Source of the DNA: Gymnopilus junonius
Lineage: Eukaryota > Basidiomycota > Agaricomycetes > Agaricales > Galerinaceae
DNA: 64,000 nucleotides
Direction of reading: 5' to 3'
Assembly (NCBI GenBank): GCA_015501075.1
Contig: JADNYJ010000185.1
Span: forward strand, 1 to 64,000
Part shown: positions 1-12,444 of the stretch, piece after piece
Numbering within the stretch: the first letter of the stretch is position 1
Layout: every line of letters starts with the position of its first letter
Notes under the pieces: model-generated
Told to the model about the DNA's origin: nothing
Database searches by the model: none
The model's input: the letters and a program-made list of their open reading frames with translations, nothing else
Position numbers and translations under genes: made by a program

Positions 1-3000
1 CTTGATTCGTTTTCACAGTCTGCAAAGGTTGATCAGATGCACAATGCTCAAGGCGCCACGATAGGGTTCCAGGATGCTTCATTTGCTTGGTCTCTCGGAG
101 ATGAAAGTGAATTCCCATTAACCCCTCTTGCGAGTTCAAACAACGATTTCACCCTCAAGATCGAAGGTGAACTTAAATTCAAAACCGGCGGAATCAATCT
201 TATTATTGGCCCAACGTGAGATCCCACCCACTAATAGTACAGCTTTTTTATTTATCCATTTTCGCCTACTTTATCTCAGCGGCTCAGGAAAAACTTCAAT
301 GCTCATGGCATTACTTGGTGAGCTTTCCGGGGCTTGCCGTCCCTGTTAATATATTTATTTACTACTTCAGGCGAGATGCACCTTTTGCCTTCATCGAATC
401 CGAACACTTGGTTTAACCTTCCTCGAAGCAAGGGCGTTGCGTATGCCGCACAAGAATCGTGGGTTCAGAATGCCACCATTCGGGATAACATCCTCTTTGG
501 TTCTCCGTACGAACAAGAACGATACGAAACAGGTATACAACTACTTGGAATTTGAAAATTCGAGCTGATTTTATATCAATTTTTAGTTCTTTACCAATGT
601 GCTTTAGAGCCTGACTTGGAACTCTTTCAAGCACACGATCTTACCGAAGTTGGCGAGAGAGGGTTGACGCTGAGGTGAGAATCGTGGATGATACGTTCTC
701 ATATTGACTTGCTAATCGTTCTTGTACTCTGCTGTCAGCGGCGGACAAAAGGTAGAGCCAAAGATTACAGCATTGAGCTTCTCTGACTCATTGATAGGCT
801 AGAGTTACCTTAGCAAGGGCCGTCTATTCGACGGCTGAGATTATCCTTTTGGACGACGTTTTGGCAGCTCTTGATGTTCATACGTATGTCTACTGAGATT
901 TGACCAAGCTTCATTTGTTAGTTGACTCATTTAACTGTTTTCAGGTCTGACTGGATAGTAAATAAGTGTTTTCGTGGAAATCTTGTCCGTGGAAGGACAA
1001 TCCTTCTTGTTGTGCGTTTGTTCCACCATTTTCCTAATCAAAGATCTCAAAATTACTACAGACTCACAACATTGCTCTCCTTGCGCCATTAGCTGACTTC
1101 ATCGTGACAATCAACTCTAACGGCACGATACAAGCTCGAGGATCAGAAATAGAAAAGGTGCTTGAACAGGACTCGGCATTAGCATTGGAGGTAGAAAACG
1201 AGAGACAGAAATTAGGAAATGCTAAAGAAACTGCTGACGATCAGACTCGTAAACCTGAAAAAAGCGGCAAGCTCGTTGTTACTGAGGAAATTGCTCAGGG
1301 ACGCGTTACGTGGCAATCGATAAATTTGCTCATTTCGGCGCTTGGTGGCGACCACCTGGTTTTGTTCTTTACCACCTGGGTCCTGATAATTGTGGCAGGG
1401 CAGTGGGTCGATACTTTTCAGGTGTGGTTCCTTGGCGCTTGGGGCTCTCAGTACGAAGTCCATCCGCCTTCCGAAGTTAACCTTTACTTGTGCGTACATC
1501 ATTCTTCAAGGCAAGTAGACAGTTAGACTCACTTTTATCCAGCTACCTTTCCATATTCTTCATTATTGCCATTGGAAACATCGTAATTTCTTCCTTAAGT
1601 GGTTTCTTGTTCAACTCTGGAGTACTACGCAGCACAAGGGTCATCCATTCCCAATTGATTCGATCAGTGTTCAGTTCTACATTCAGGTTGGCCTAAAGAT
1701 CGTTTCAAGTTGGACTGCTGATTTCAATCAATTATAGATGGCTAGATGAAACGCCGACGGCACGTATCATCGCCCGGTGTACGCAAGATATCAATGCAGT
1801 TGATGGTCCAATTCCTCAAGCCGTCAACGAATTTACTAATGAAACTATCATAACGCTCACAAAGCTCGGTGCTGTGGTCCTGTTTACTCCAGCTTCTCTC
1901 ATTCCCGGAGTAGGCGTTGCCGTTGCAGGCAGTTTCATGGGCAGGCTGTATCTCAAGTCACAATTGTCGGCAAGACGGGAAATGAGGTATGCCTTTAGAT
2001 GTCATGACTCACTCCACTCTTCCTGACTAGAAGTGGTAGTAATTCTCGCTCACCGTTAATTGCCCATTTTATTGCTGCAATGCATGGTCTTGGTAGGTGT
2101 ATTCCCTCTGATGAAGGCTCTATTGAGTTTACCTTCAGTATTGTTCCAGTTTCAATTCGTGCATATGGGGCTCAAAATGCATTTAAGGAAGAATCTCTGA
2201 GACGAATTGATTATTACTCTCGGGCTGCTCGAACATCTTGGGACCTTAACAGATGGATCGCCCTGCGCATGGATGTTCTAGGGACACTTTTCACTGCCTC
2301 ACTCGCAGCGTATCTGGTATACGGTACAAGCGTATCTGCGGCTAACACTGGATTTTCGCTCACAATGGCGTTGCGCTTTTGCGGCCATCTCTTTTTAATG
2401 ATTAGAATATTTAATGATCTCGAGGTGCAATCAAATAGGTGCACAACGTTTCTCATCTTGCTGTATCATAGTCCGGGGCTGACTTTCTTCTCAGCTTAGA
2501 ACGCATCCAACAGTATATTGATATTGAACATGAGCCAAAATCGACTGCGGCTGGAATGCCTCCGGCAGCATGGCCAACCAATGGGAGCCTTCGTGTGGAA
2601 AATTTGTCAGCACGATATTCGCAGGTGAGATGCGGTCAACTTGACGCTAACGGGTCATTTGACCTACATGGCTAGTTCGGGCCCACTGTCTTGCAAAACA
2701 TCACATTCCAAGTCAATCCTGGTGAACGCATTGGCGTCGGTAAGTGGGTTGTTAAGTTGTTTCTGCTTCAACTGACACCTTGTAACAGTCGGAAGAACAG
2801 GCAGCGGAAAGGTTAGGCCGACTCATCGTATCAGTTTGCAATCAATTGATTGAATGATATTCAGAGCTCACTCACCCTTGCTCTTCTGAGATGCCTTATA
2901 ACAGAGGGTGCAGTCTATTATGATGGCATTGACATCAATTCTATCAATCTAGATGCTCTTCGATCTAGCATCTCCATTATTCCCCAAGCTGTGAGTAATT

Positions 3001-3842
3001 ATGTGCATTTAGATGTAAGACACGTAACCATTTCCAAATTTGCAGCCAGAACTTCTAAACGGTACGTACTTAATACATAGAACGTGGACGTATATCTCAA
3101 GTTGAATTACATACAGGAACTCTACGCCAAAACTTAGATCCATTCGAGCAGCATGATGATGAGGTCTTATACAGCGCACTGAGAGACGTTGGCCTATTTT
3201 CTCTCCAAGAAGGAAGCATCACGCAAGGCCGCTTTAACTTGAGCACTCAGATTGCTGGTGGAGGTAGTAATGTGTCTGTCGGAGAGCGACAGATCCTTGC
3301 TCTGGCTCGAGCAATGATACGTGGAAGTAAACTCCTTATTCTGGATGAAGGCAAGTTAGGCTGGCTACTCAACATTCATATGCTGAAGCTAACAAATGTT
3401 TTAGCTACGTCGGCTATTGGTTTACATTCAGTCTTATGTCGCTCCGCCCTGTACTTACTATACTGAGCAGATTACCAGACGGACCATGCTATACAGAACA
3501 CCTTAAGACGCCAGCTTAGCCCCGATGTATCAGTCCTCGTGGTGGCACATAGGTTGCAGACCATTATGGATTCGGACAAAATTGTGAGGTTCTTTTTCCC
3601 ATCCTTATTTTGGGTACCTGTTTAAAGTTACTGCTCTATAGATGGTACTGGACACTGGGCGTATCGTAAGATAGTCTTTTTTTCCTCGTCAATGCTGTGT
3701 TCATATGGAGGATGGATAGGCTGAATTTGACACTCCGAGGAATTTGTTGAAGAAAGAAGGTGGCATGCTACGTGCCCTTGTAGACGGAAGTGGAGAAAGG
3801 AATAAACTATATGCACTGGCCGAAGCCGAAGGCAGGAAGTGA
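1..3842 (+). CDS. ABC transporter, ABCC (MRP/YOR1-like) subfamily, 5'-truncated by window edge (copy A)
   Basis: This is the C-terminal half of an ABCC-type multidrug/conjugate exporter of a fungal membrane. In order it encodes NBD1, the second transmembrane domain and NBD2. NBD1 has Walker A GSGKTSM (280-317), signature SGGQK (739-751) and Walker B ending [11 protein letters not shown] (798-883). The second transmembrane domain lies at about 1340-2438. NBD2 has Walker A GRTGSGK (2789-2811), signature VSVGERQ and Walker B LLILDEATSAID. As in other ABCC proteins, NBD1 has Asp where NBD2 has the catalytic Glu. I traced 22 exons here, all joining in frame, so this part is intact. The exons run from 1-215, 280-317 and 371-532 through 3117-3350, 3405-3419, 3471-3583, 3642-3665 and 3720-3842. 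One intron (from 3351) uses a GC donor. The stop is at 3840-3842. Substrate is unknown. Paralogues are B, D and relic P. Confidence 0.93.
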
Positions 3843-4701
3843 AAATCTATGTATTCAATCTCCAATATCTTCTATTCATTGAACGATTACATCAGAAACA
3901 ATAGTGCTCGTAGCTTTAGAGAAACTTGATAGAGGCTTGCGAATAATCGACATGGCTACAGTTGGTTCGGAGTGCTCTATGCCGCGATATTAAAAATTTT
4001 GATAAAAGCTTTTTGCCACGGGGCAGAAAGGAATGACTCAGTCGATCCTACATCTTCGGTAATGTACATTCCTTCTGCTTCCCAAAATTTCAGTGTGAAG
4101 CTCATGGCCATTGGTAGACTGACGGTAGAGACAAGGATGCCGAAAGCGTCGGTGAATGGGACTATTGCCCAAGATGGAAACACTTTGCTTGGTGCTGTTC
4201 CCTGCAGGGGTTAAGTACGATCCTCGAAAGGACCGTTGACTCTACCTGGATAAGCTGGACAAAATAATAAACGGTATGCCATATGTAGTCATGATAGATC
4301 ATGGATCGCGCTTTCTCGAATCAAGGTTTAACCTCAGATTGAAAGTCCCCGTCAGGCAATGTTCGTGCACCTGGCGTCAACTCAGCTGCCACCATTCCAC
4401 ATTTTTGAGGCTGTCCCTCCATCAAGTACATCGATCTAGATCGGGACGACATCCGTCGCGGCAAGAGAAGCTTCATCCAGATTAAAATGACTCGGTGCGA
4501 CCAATAGCCAACCTCATTTGAAGGAAGGTCTTCTTTGCGATGTGGATATGCGATATTGCCTATCGACGTACGTATGAACGTCTTCGGGACCCCGATTAAT
4601 CCCAAACGGAAGGTTAGGGAAATAGTATGGTAAATCGCAGCGGTCTGACAGTCCGGCCATGACCTCAATCCCTTCTGCCCGAGGCCCCGAGCCTCCGTCC
4701 T
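3843..4701. other. intergenic, no supported gene
   Basis: Lies between the end of ABC gene A and the NTF2-like gene. A short open stretch on the minus strand (3977-4183) has protein-like composition but no start context, motif or splice partner that I can support. No repeats or recognisable regulatory elements apart from the TATA box listed next. Confidence 0.4.
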
Positions 4702-4708
4702 TATAAAA
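4702..4708 (+). promoter_or_regulatory. TATA box of the NTF2-like gene
   Basis: TATAAAA lies 63 nt upstream of the ATG at 4771. It is too close to the alternative in-frame ATG at 4720 to serve it, so it favours the 4771 start. Confidence 0.5.
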
Positions 4709-4770
4709 GCACGTCACTCTTGGGAAATCTAGAAATATACGCCCTGCATTACTGCCCAGTCGACACCGTG

Positions 4771-5311
4771 ATGATATCTGAACAACAACTGCGGGCGTCT
4801 AGCGAGAGCTTCTTCGGCGCATTCTCCTCCAATAGCTCGCCTCTAAGGATGCTGTCTTTTTTCTCCACCACGTCTCCAGTCATCGTTCAGCATGCCCCTG
4901 CTACGTGTCCACATCCACACACATCGAAACTGGATGGGTCAAACGCCGTTCGGTCGTACTTTGACGTTCTTGCTACCCATTTCAATCGCTCTGAGGCCAA
5001 GATTCAGAAGCCTTTGCAAATCGACGTGAATAAGCGTCGAGTGAACCTAACAGCCAGCATTACTTGGAAGTGGAAGAAGAGCGGGAGGGAATTCGTGGAA
5101 GAATTCACTTGGACGCTCGACTACGACGAAGGCCTTCGGATCGTTAATTTCGTCATACGAACCGTCTCTGGTCCGGGTACCTGTGTCATGCGAGCCATCG
5201 ACACAGAACCGGCTTCAACAGAGAAGGCTTCAGTTCAGGCCTCTGTAAGTTCTCAGACCCCGGAAAATGACCCAACTGACACGCTATCCTAAATTCTCTT
5301 TGCAGTTGTGA
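4771..5311 (+). CDS. small NTF2-like (SnoaL-like) fold protein
   Basis: Two exons, 4771-5244 and 5306-5311, with a 61-nt GTAAGT...TTGCAG intron. The second exon adds only Leu and the stop, giving 159 residues. The sequence begins MISEQQLRASSESFFGAF. Its middle part has the look of an NTF2-like cone fold: a helix around AVRSYFDVLATHF, then beta strands with VNLTASITWKWKKSG and EEFTWTLDYDE. Fungal single-domain proteins of this kind are usually small cytosolic proteins of unknown function or pocket enzymes; no catalytic residues can be named here. The ATG at 4771 is chosen over that at 4720 because of the TATA box at 4702. The assignment is by pattern only and the function is not known. Confidence 0.6.
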
Positions 5312-6649
5312 GGCTGAAATCCTATTACCGACATGCATTTCCCATCTCCATCGGCGACGGGCACTGCGTGTTCTCGGCCTCGGTCAAGTGTCTGTTCATC
5401 CACCATCCGTGCAATCAGATAAACACCCGTCCCAGATCAGTTCGATACTCGAATTATACGGCTTCAAGAATTTGTTCGGGGCAAATCATCACAATCTTTT
5501 GATACTATTTGGGAGGTTTGGGCGCTACGTACCGTGATGTTAGACCCTATAGAATTCTTAGCAGTATTTTGGAGTTGAATTCTATCAGTATATATAGGTC
5601 GTAGACAATACGTGAAAGGTCACGATTGGACCCGAGATATTTCAGTTCATAGAATCCCTCCTGTATGTCTGCTATATCGTGTAAAGAATGAGTCTCTCAA
5701 AGAATGAAGGCCTCAGCTAGCCTACGTCTTTGGAACTATTTTAGGCTCTAAGAAACGCTAATTATATTATTATCTGTGAGAGCATAACGCCAAGTTACTC
5801 CCTCAACGTGAGTGGATGTCAGTCTGCGTGGGTAATTGGTTCATAGGAAGGCCACCTCGTTCTCCTGTTCAAATAAACCAGGAGACAGTATGGGTGTACT
5901 AACCCCTGAGAGGATTTTCTCGGTAATTGCTGCCGGAGTCAATGTGTGGCGCAAATTCTAAGACACGCCTGCATGGGCTGCCTTATTCTGTCCATTCAAT
6001 CAATGTACGAAGAGCTGAAGCCGCCCGTGAAGGAACTTAAACCTACATCAGTAAACTATTTCAAGTGTTCAGGAGTCAGCTCGGCCTTCACCTCTGATTT
6101 TGCCCCGGGCCGAAACCCCCTTAGAATGACCCTCAGACGCGAAAGAAAGTGATGATGCGAGCCAGCGCTACAATACTTCTTCCCCAGAAATCGTTTTCTG
6201 AAACTAAATCAAGGGCTGTGCGAAAAGTTTTGCATGGAACCATTACCATAGAAGACGACACTAGGAGGGAACTAACATACCCTATACCAGTGATGCTCTG
6301 ATTTTCGAAGGTCAATTCTTCCGCTAACGGTCTTCCGACTACGGGGCCGTCAGATATCACGCGGAAGATTATTTTGAACAATCGATACCGCTTTTTGACC
6401 CCACACTTCCTTTGACCTGTACATGTCCCGTACTGCGAGTAGTCGATTGGCAGATCGACTCAAAGGATAAACGTAGGGATTTGTTGACGATCTCGACTTC
6501 TACATTCAATTAAATGGTCTTAAACACCGTATCTAGAGATCCAGTGACATTGTATCTATTTTTCAATCAAACTTTTTTTCTCCGCTATCCATTTATCCAC
6601 GTCGATTTCTTAAGATGCTGACTATTAATTTCCTGTTCTTTATGTACTA
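5312..6649. other. gene-poor stretch
   Basis: AT-rich, with many stops in all frames. The longest minus-strand open piece (6133-6381) contains no motif I recognise. It might be an exon remnant of the broken minus-strand locus that follows, but no splice junction ties them together. Confidence 0.35.
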
Positions 6650-7960
6650 CAGAGAAATCACGTTGAGGATGCGAGCATGGAAAAGGCAAGGAAAAGATAT
6701 ATTACAAGGGGGGTTGGAATGAGCCTGACTGGTCGGGGTTTCAGATCATTTATGCACACTCCCAAAGTACGCTGACCCTTCACTGGAAGCTGGTTGAATC
6801 TAGACAATACTCGGATATCTCGAGGCTCGGTCACCGGGCAACGTGCACCCTCAGCAATGTACATTGTCCGTCTGTTGCAAGTCCGCACTGACTGTGGGTT
6901 GTAGTTATAATAGTACCTCTTGGCGTAGGGTCGATCTCGATTGTTACAAACGAATTGGAACTTGTGGCGATCATCTGGACGCTGACAGCGACCCATTGAG
7001 AAAGAATGGTACTGGAATTTCGAAAAGCCCTTGAACGTCCTTCCCACCGCTGTACTTTTTAATGCAACCTCTGGAAAAAGTATAACTTCTATTATGGGGA
7101 GTTGGTTGAGATCCGGGCCCCATGTAAAGTCAAAGAAAATGACAGGGCGGAGAAAAGATGGATAAAAACTTACGGATTTTGTAACTTATTTTTAGTCCTT
7201 TGAGATTATGCGGTCTGAGCTCAGGAATTCGAACGACAGAAGCAGAGACCTGAGAGCTCTCAGTGAGTCCTGGTATAACTGTCAGGATTTAACCTGCAAC
7301 GTACTTATAACCCAGCCAATTCAATCCAGGTATGATAGGCGCTAATCCCACTTCATTATATTGGCCGAAGTCACCGACACCTGATGGATTTTTGTGGTAC
7401 GCAGTCTGATAGAAACGGTCAGCGCCATCTATAGAATATCAACATTGCAAGTCTTCCTTCTCTTCCTTCCAGATTTTCTAGTGGCGTAGGCCTGAAAAAG
7501 TAGCAGGGTTGAGAAGGAAGACTGGTCTGAGGCCGATTTCGGGTACCGGGTAGGGTCATTTCAGTCGCCGAAGTCTATCTTGGTTCAGTCTGTACGTACT
7601 TTGAGCATGAGGAAGTGAGAACCACAACCAAAGTGGGTTCTTGGTCATAGCTCCAGCATTCGAGCTATAGATATGTCAGGATCATTTGACACCTTTCCTG
7701 AAGTATTGTTGACAAAACACCGCGTACGTCGCGAGCACATCGACCGATGACCATCGACACACGGATGTTCTATATAGGCTTTGGATAGGAAGCCCTTTAC
7801 GTAACCTGTCAAACGAATTCTGCCACGCCTTGGCTTGAAAAGAGGAATAAAAGGAACAGTAACATGTCCGGGCAAGCTGCACCAAGGTAAAGATACAAAT
7901 ACCAATACACAGTATTCAATGAAGTTCTTCCGAGTTCCTTTAGAGAAGTCTATTCTTTGA
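6650..7960 (-). pseudogene. orphan multi-exon gene remnant on the minus strand (family not recognised)
   Basis: Several adjoining stretches read like protein on the minus strand. One at about 7885-7645 includes the piece GHVTVPFIPLFKPRRGRIR. One at about 7430-7160 has HKNPSGVGDFGQYNEVGLAP and, after an in-frame TAA, IPGLTESSQVSASVV. One at about 7140-6660 is cysteine- and tyrosine-rich, with KFQYHSFSMGRCQ and YYYNYNPQSVRTC. A GTAAGT donor sits on the minus strand near 7175 and an acceptor-like CTATAG before the second piece. The internal TAA, the lack of a clear start and the uncertain junctions suggest a decayed gene. I do not recognise the family and propose no function. Confidence 0.3.
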
Positions 7961-9479
7961 AGCTCTCGCGAATAGAAAAAAACTTCGCATGTGCGTATTA
8001 ACAACGGTCCAGAGGAGAACGGCATGTGAGTTTTCAAGCAAAAAATTGGCACCAGGCCGGTACGTCAAAGTTGGAGAGCAATGGACCGGAACAAGGGGCA
8101 AGATCGGAAAGACTTCATGGTTGATTGATCCGGTTCTACTCTATTTCCCGCGACACGATTGGCCCACGAATCACCCGAAAGTTGTTCCGCAACTCTCATG
8201 TGTCAGTCTAGTGACAGCTCTCGCTCGCCCGTAGCCCCCAATATTACTTACCATGAATTCTCGGTTCGATCTGACTCACTGATGTGCCCTATAGAGGCAC
8301 CTGACGTTGAAGAAAATCAACTTGTAGTAGGTGCAGACCGAACTATGTGGTGTGTCTTCGATGTGTGCCCTGCCTACTTCTTGAGTTGACTTCCTTTTCA
8401 TTTGCAGGCCATGTTTTCTCCAACTACATATATACTAGTACGAGCTCCAAGAAGTTTGAAGTTTATCGAAGATGCTTTCTTAGTTTTATTGGAGTTAAAC
8501 GTCCCTCGGCTCACATAACCTAGCTGTAAAAACGAAGCAGACCACGCTTATTTCTCCTCACTTAGCGTCTCCTCACATCCTCTCCGCGGATCCTTGAAAT
8601 AGTTGACTATGGAAAGAAAAGGTAAGTCCGACATAGAACCGACATCTGCCTTTTTTGTTGATTGGGGCGCAGTTAGTTAACTTCGCCAATGATGTCATCA
8701 AGTAAGCTAAAAATAGTCGTTTGGTATAATTGTACTGACGACTAACTGTAGCTTTATTATACCGACTATTACAATGCTGGCTACTTATGGGACACATACA
8801 TGGGTTATGAAGCAAACTTGAATGGTCAGTGAATGTTAGAAGTCGGGAAAGCACTCTGTAGTGAATATCTGTCTAGCATCAAAGGCGTTCTCAACCATGG
8901 TGATAGTGATAGTGATAGTATTATACACAGCACTGGCCCGTCCAGGCCGCCGTGTCCCGAAAGTTATCCCGATACAGGCTAGCTAATTACGTATCTTCGC
9001 TTCCGGACCTTGAGTGTCACGACCACACCAAGCAATCCACCCAGCTCAATGAGCCTGGACGTCAATGTGGCCCTTTCAAACCAGGTATTTATGAGACTAT
9101 CCTGCACCACTAGTACGTTCTCCACCACGGGCTATTACCCAATTCAGAGGCATGGATGGGACTAACACTGGGGTTTTTTCATAGACACTTAGCACTTCAT
9201 GTGCGAATTTCGCGAGCAGGCCTGTGATTTCCCGTGACGCCAGCAATGTTCGAAGTTTGTTCACCGGTTCCAGGAGCTTTAGCGTTTCCCAATTTGGGAA
9301 TTCCACTGCGAGTTTGCCTGTGAACGTGTTTCGAAGCAGCACGACTAATATTCCAATTGTTCGTGGTCTTCTACGTAGCACATCTTTCCTGTTCGGTTTT
9401 TCTGTCAAAGGCAAGTACTAATTGCTCTTTTGTTCGCACATTTGACAACTTTCCTGGCATAGACTCTAGTCAAATTATC
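7961..9479. other. intergenic, no supported gene
   Basis: No convincing coding region. A minus-strand open frame (9097-9414, 105 codons) lacks any recognisable motif. A short (GTGATA)3-like run lies near 8899-8920. The right end abuts the first homology of the ABC relic P. Confidence 0.35.
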
Positions 9480-11410
9480 TTTAGACCGCTAGCAAGTTCT
9501 TGCAGGAAACAGAGCTACTGGATAATTTCTATGAATCGGATGGTCCCTTCATAACCATCATTTCCTCTGGAATTGTTGCAAATGAAATTCTTGCTTTTAA
9601 CAATGCTGAATTCATGTGGTCAAAGAGGCCGTCCAGCGCTTCCCGGATGTTCCGACTCCGCGTTCCAGGCAAGGTTACTTTTAGGCGAGGTGCAATAAAT
9701 CTGATAGTTGGTCCCATGTAAGCTTTCTTTATTACTGTCATGAGAATGTTTGGACTGTATACATTTTTCAGAGGCTCAGAGAAAACATTGATTTTGATGG
9801 CTTAGCTTGGTCAGTACTGGCTTCACGCTTACCATGGCTGTTGGATTCAGTAATATCATTCTAATCTGTGTGAGAACATACTGTACAATGTTTTTGAGGT
9901 TAATTTGAACAGGTACGGATTTCTGGGCATTTATCTTCGTTCCCACTGAAGGTCATCAATGCTGAATTTGTCTCCAGTTTGGAACATATCCAAGGATATC
10001 TAGATATTGACCACGAACCAGCACCAACAAAAACAGGAGAACCTCCAGCTGCTTGGCCAATGAGTGGCAGTCTTCGTGTAGAGAAGCTTTCTGCTCGTTA
10101 TTCTCAGGTCAGTCCTTTCTTTTTTATTGGAGAAGGACTGTAGCCCGTATTGATGTTACCTTTTGCTTACTAGACTGGTCCTAGAGTTCTGCATGACCTT
10201 TCGAATTCAGTCTGGGAAAAGGATTGGTGCCGGTGAGTTGCAGTCTGCTTCCAAACCTTTATTCTGGCCAGTAGCACTTACTTTATTGTTTATTATAGTG
10301 GGCAGGACAGGAACTGGGAAGGTCTGCTAATAACACGTCATTTCTAAATGTAGCTTATCTAATGACTCGCCATTTTTGCATCTGCAGAGTTTGTTGACTT
10401 TGGCACTTCTCCGGTGCATCTTCACAGAAGGTACAGTTTGGTATGATGGGCTGGAAACGAGCCAGGTCAACCTTGATGTGTTAAGGTCGAACATAACCAT
10501 CATCCCATAGATGGTACGTTATATTTTTTTAACATACGACAATTGGGTTAATTTCAGGCTTGATGCCATATCCTACCGCAGCCTGAACTTCTCAGCGGTA
10601 AGCACTTCATCTTTTTTTCTCCGTCAATTGTTCTCCCAAAGGAAGAAAAATCAGTAACTCACCTCCATCCTTTACCCAGGGACCCTGCGACAAAATCTAG
10701 ACCCGTTCGAACAGCATGATGACGTCACGCTCAACAAACGCCCTCCGCACGGCAGGTCTCTTCTCTTTACAAGCTGAAAGCGACGATTCTCAAATCACTT
10801 TGGCCTCAAAGATTACCGTAGAGGGATAGACTTGAGTGTTGGGCAGAGGCAGATATCGCGCTTACGCGGGCGATCGTTAGAGGGAGCAAGTTATTGATTT
10901 TGGATGAAGGTCAGCTACATTTTATGAATTACTTACTTCATAATCAACCCATCTTTGTTGAAAACAGCTACATCTGCGGTCAGTTCATATTTCAGTTCAT
11001 TTCATTATTTAGGAATTTAGAGCTCATGGGTTGCGATATAGATTATAAAACGGATGCTATTATCCAAAACACGCTCCGTGCTCAACTCGGAAATGATGTC
11101 TCCGTTATGACTGTTGCTCATTGTCTGCAAACTATCATGGACACTGATCAAATTGTGAGTGTGAATGTTCGTTTTCTCTCTCACCTTGTATTAACTGTGC
11201 TCTCCAAATGGTGCTGGATGACGGACACATTGTATGTGCATTTCGTCTTCCTTGAGAAAGTGAAAGAAAGCCTGAACTGGATTGTTTTGTGCAGGTCGAA
11301 TTTTGAAACCCAAGGACCTTCTCAAAAACGAAATGGGGATGTTACGCGCCTTGGTGGATGGAAGTGGGGACAGGGATAATCTCTATTCTTTGGCTGGGGC
11401 ATCCGCTTAG
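9480..11410 (+). pseudogene. ABCC transporter relic with large internal deletion (copy P)
   Basis: The relic starts inside the cytoplasmic loop before NBD1 (KFLQETELLDNF, like copy B's TELLDQF). It runs to the end of NBD1 exon 1 (INLIVGPM) and has a damaged Walker A (GSEKTLILMA instead of [13 protein letters not shown]). It then jumps at about 9805 straight to the last helix of TMD2 (TGFTLTMAVGFSNIILICV). From there it follows the second half: [27 protein letters not shown] followed by a stop, [18 protein letters not shown], a frameshifted LSVGQRQ and the C-terminal LVDGSG...LYSLAGASA. The rest of NBD1 and nearly all of TMD2 are missing. Several stops and frameshifts confirm it is dead. The C-terminus is closest to copy D (LYSLAGASS), so it probably arose from a D-like gene. 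Confidence 0.88.
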
Positions 11411-12444
11411 TAGCGACTACTATTTTGATATGGACTTGGGAAAGATTTTTTTGTGAATGTTTGGCATCTTCTTTATCTGATGCATAGTTCTTGTTTGACT
11501 GGGCTCTTTCGGTATCGGAAAGTAGTCATCTTTGAAGTTCGATGGATTCAGATTTTATTGCGTAATGTATTGGGAAGTTGAAAAGAATGTTACTCACTAA
11601 AGGAAAATTTCCGAGTAAGCCATTGCTTCTAACAAGAACCAAGGAGTATATTAAGATTTGGGGCTTCTAGATGCCGAGTAGTTCATGCTTATTGACTACT
11701 CTCAGACATACAGTATAAGCACACAGAGATGGTCAAGAGGACAGCCGTGCTGGAGTCTTCCATGCAACCTCGTTCTCATCTGAACTGAGTAAAAGCACAG
11801 GATTAGGTACTACATGATAGTCCCATTCGCCCTTTTTTCCGAGGTCGGCATAAGCTAGGCGGCTGATTTCCAAAACTGGTATTTGATCGCCCCCTTTTAA
11901 GCCAGTAGCCGCTAGTTGCACGCCACAATATCGTGTCTCATTGCTGTCTGGGTACATGAAACACTGATAACTCACCCGAAGAACATTGAGAGTATAACTC
12001 ATAGACGAGTTACTTTGAACTTTGAAGTCGCTTTTACTGCTACAGATGACGTGATTTGGGAGTCAGCAAGTCGGTGAAGGCAGGGGCACATTCCCAAATC
12101 GGCATTGATCAGTTCTGAATGCGACCACACTAACAACTTGGAATATTATCTTGTAGCCAGTGCAGCTGCGTAGACAGGCGTAGACCTATCGGTTAGATTG
12201 TTATTCTGATGACAACGCAAACTCAATTCTATTATTAGTGCTCATCTATTAATACTCTGGCTTAAGGAACACACCTATCGGGCGCTCTCTTGTCTCTTGA
12301 ACTTTTTGTCAGCAATTGGGTGTTTTCCTAATGGACACTGTAATGCTGCCAAACTCAGTTGAAGGTTTATCATTGTGACTTGTAAGTATAACACCGAACG
12401 CTTATCTTGACTCTTGACTCTTGAATACTTTGTATGCCTTGGAT
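11411..12444. other. intergenic with one weak minus-strand open frame
   Basis: A minus-strand open frame at 11733-12002 (89 codons, including DQIPVLEISRLAYADLG and EWDYHVVPNPVLLL) has a protein-like composition. It has no recognised family and could be a single exon or a remnant. The rest of the stretch is AT-rich and shows nothing supportable. Confidence 0.3.

Noticed and set aside
9480..11410. Repeat-induced point mutation as the cause of ABC decay
   Set aside because: Breaks are mostly deletions, without a clear excess of C-to-T or G-to-A changes or AT-skewed duplicated DNA.
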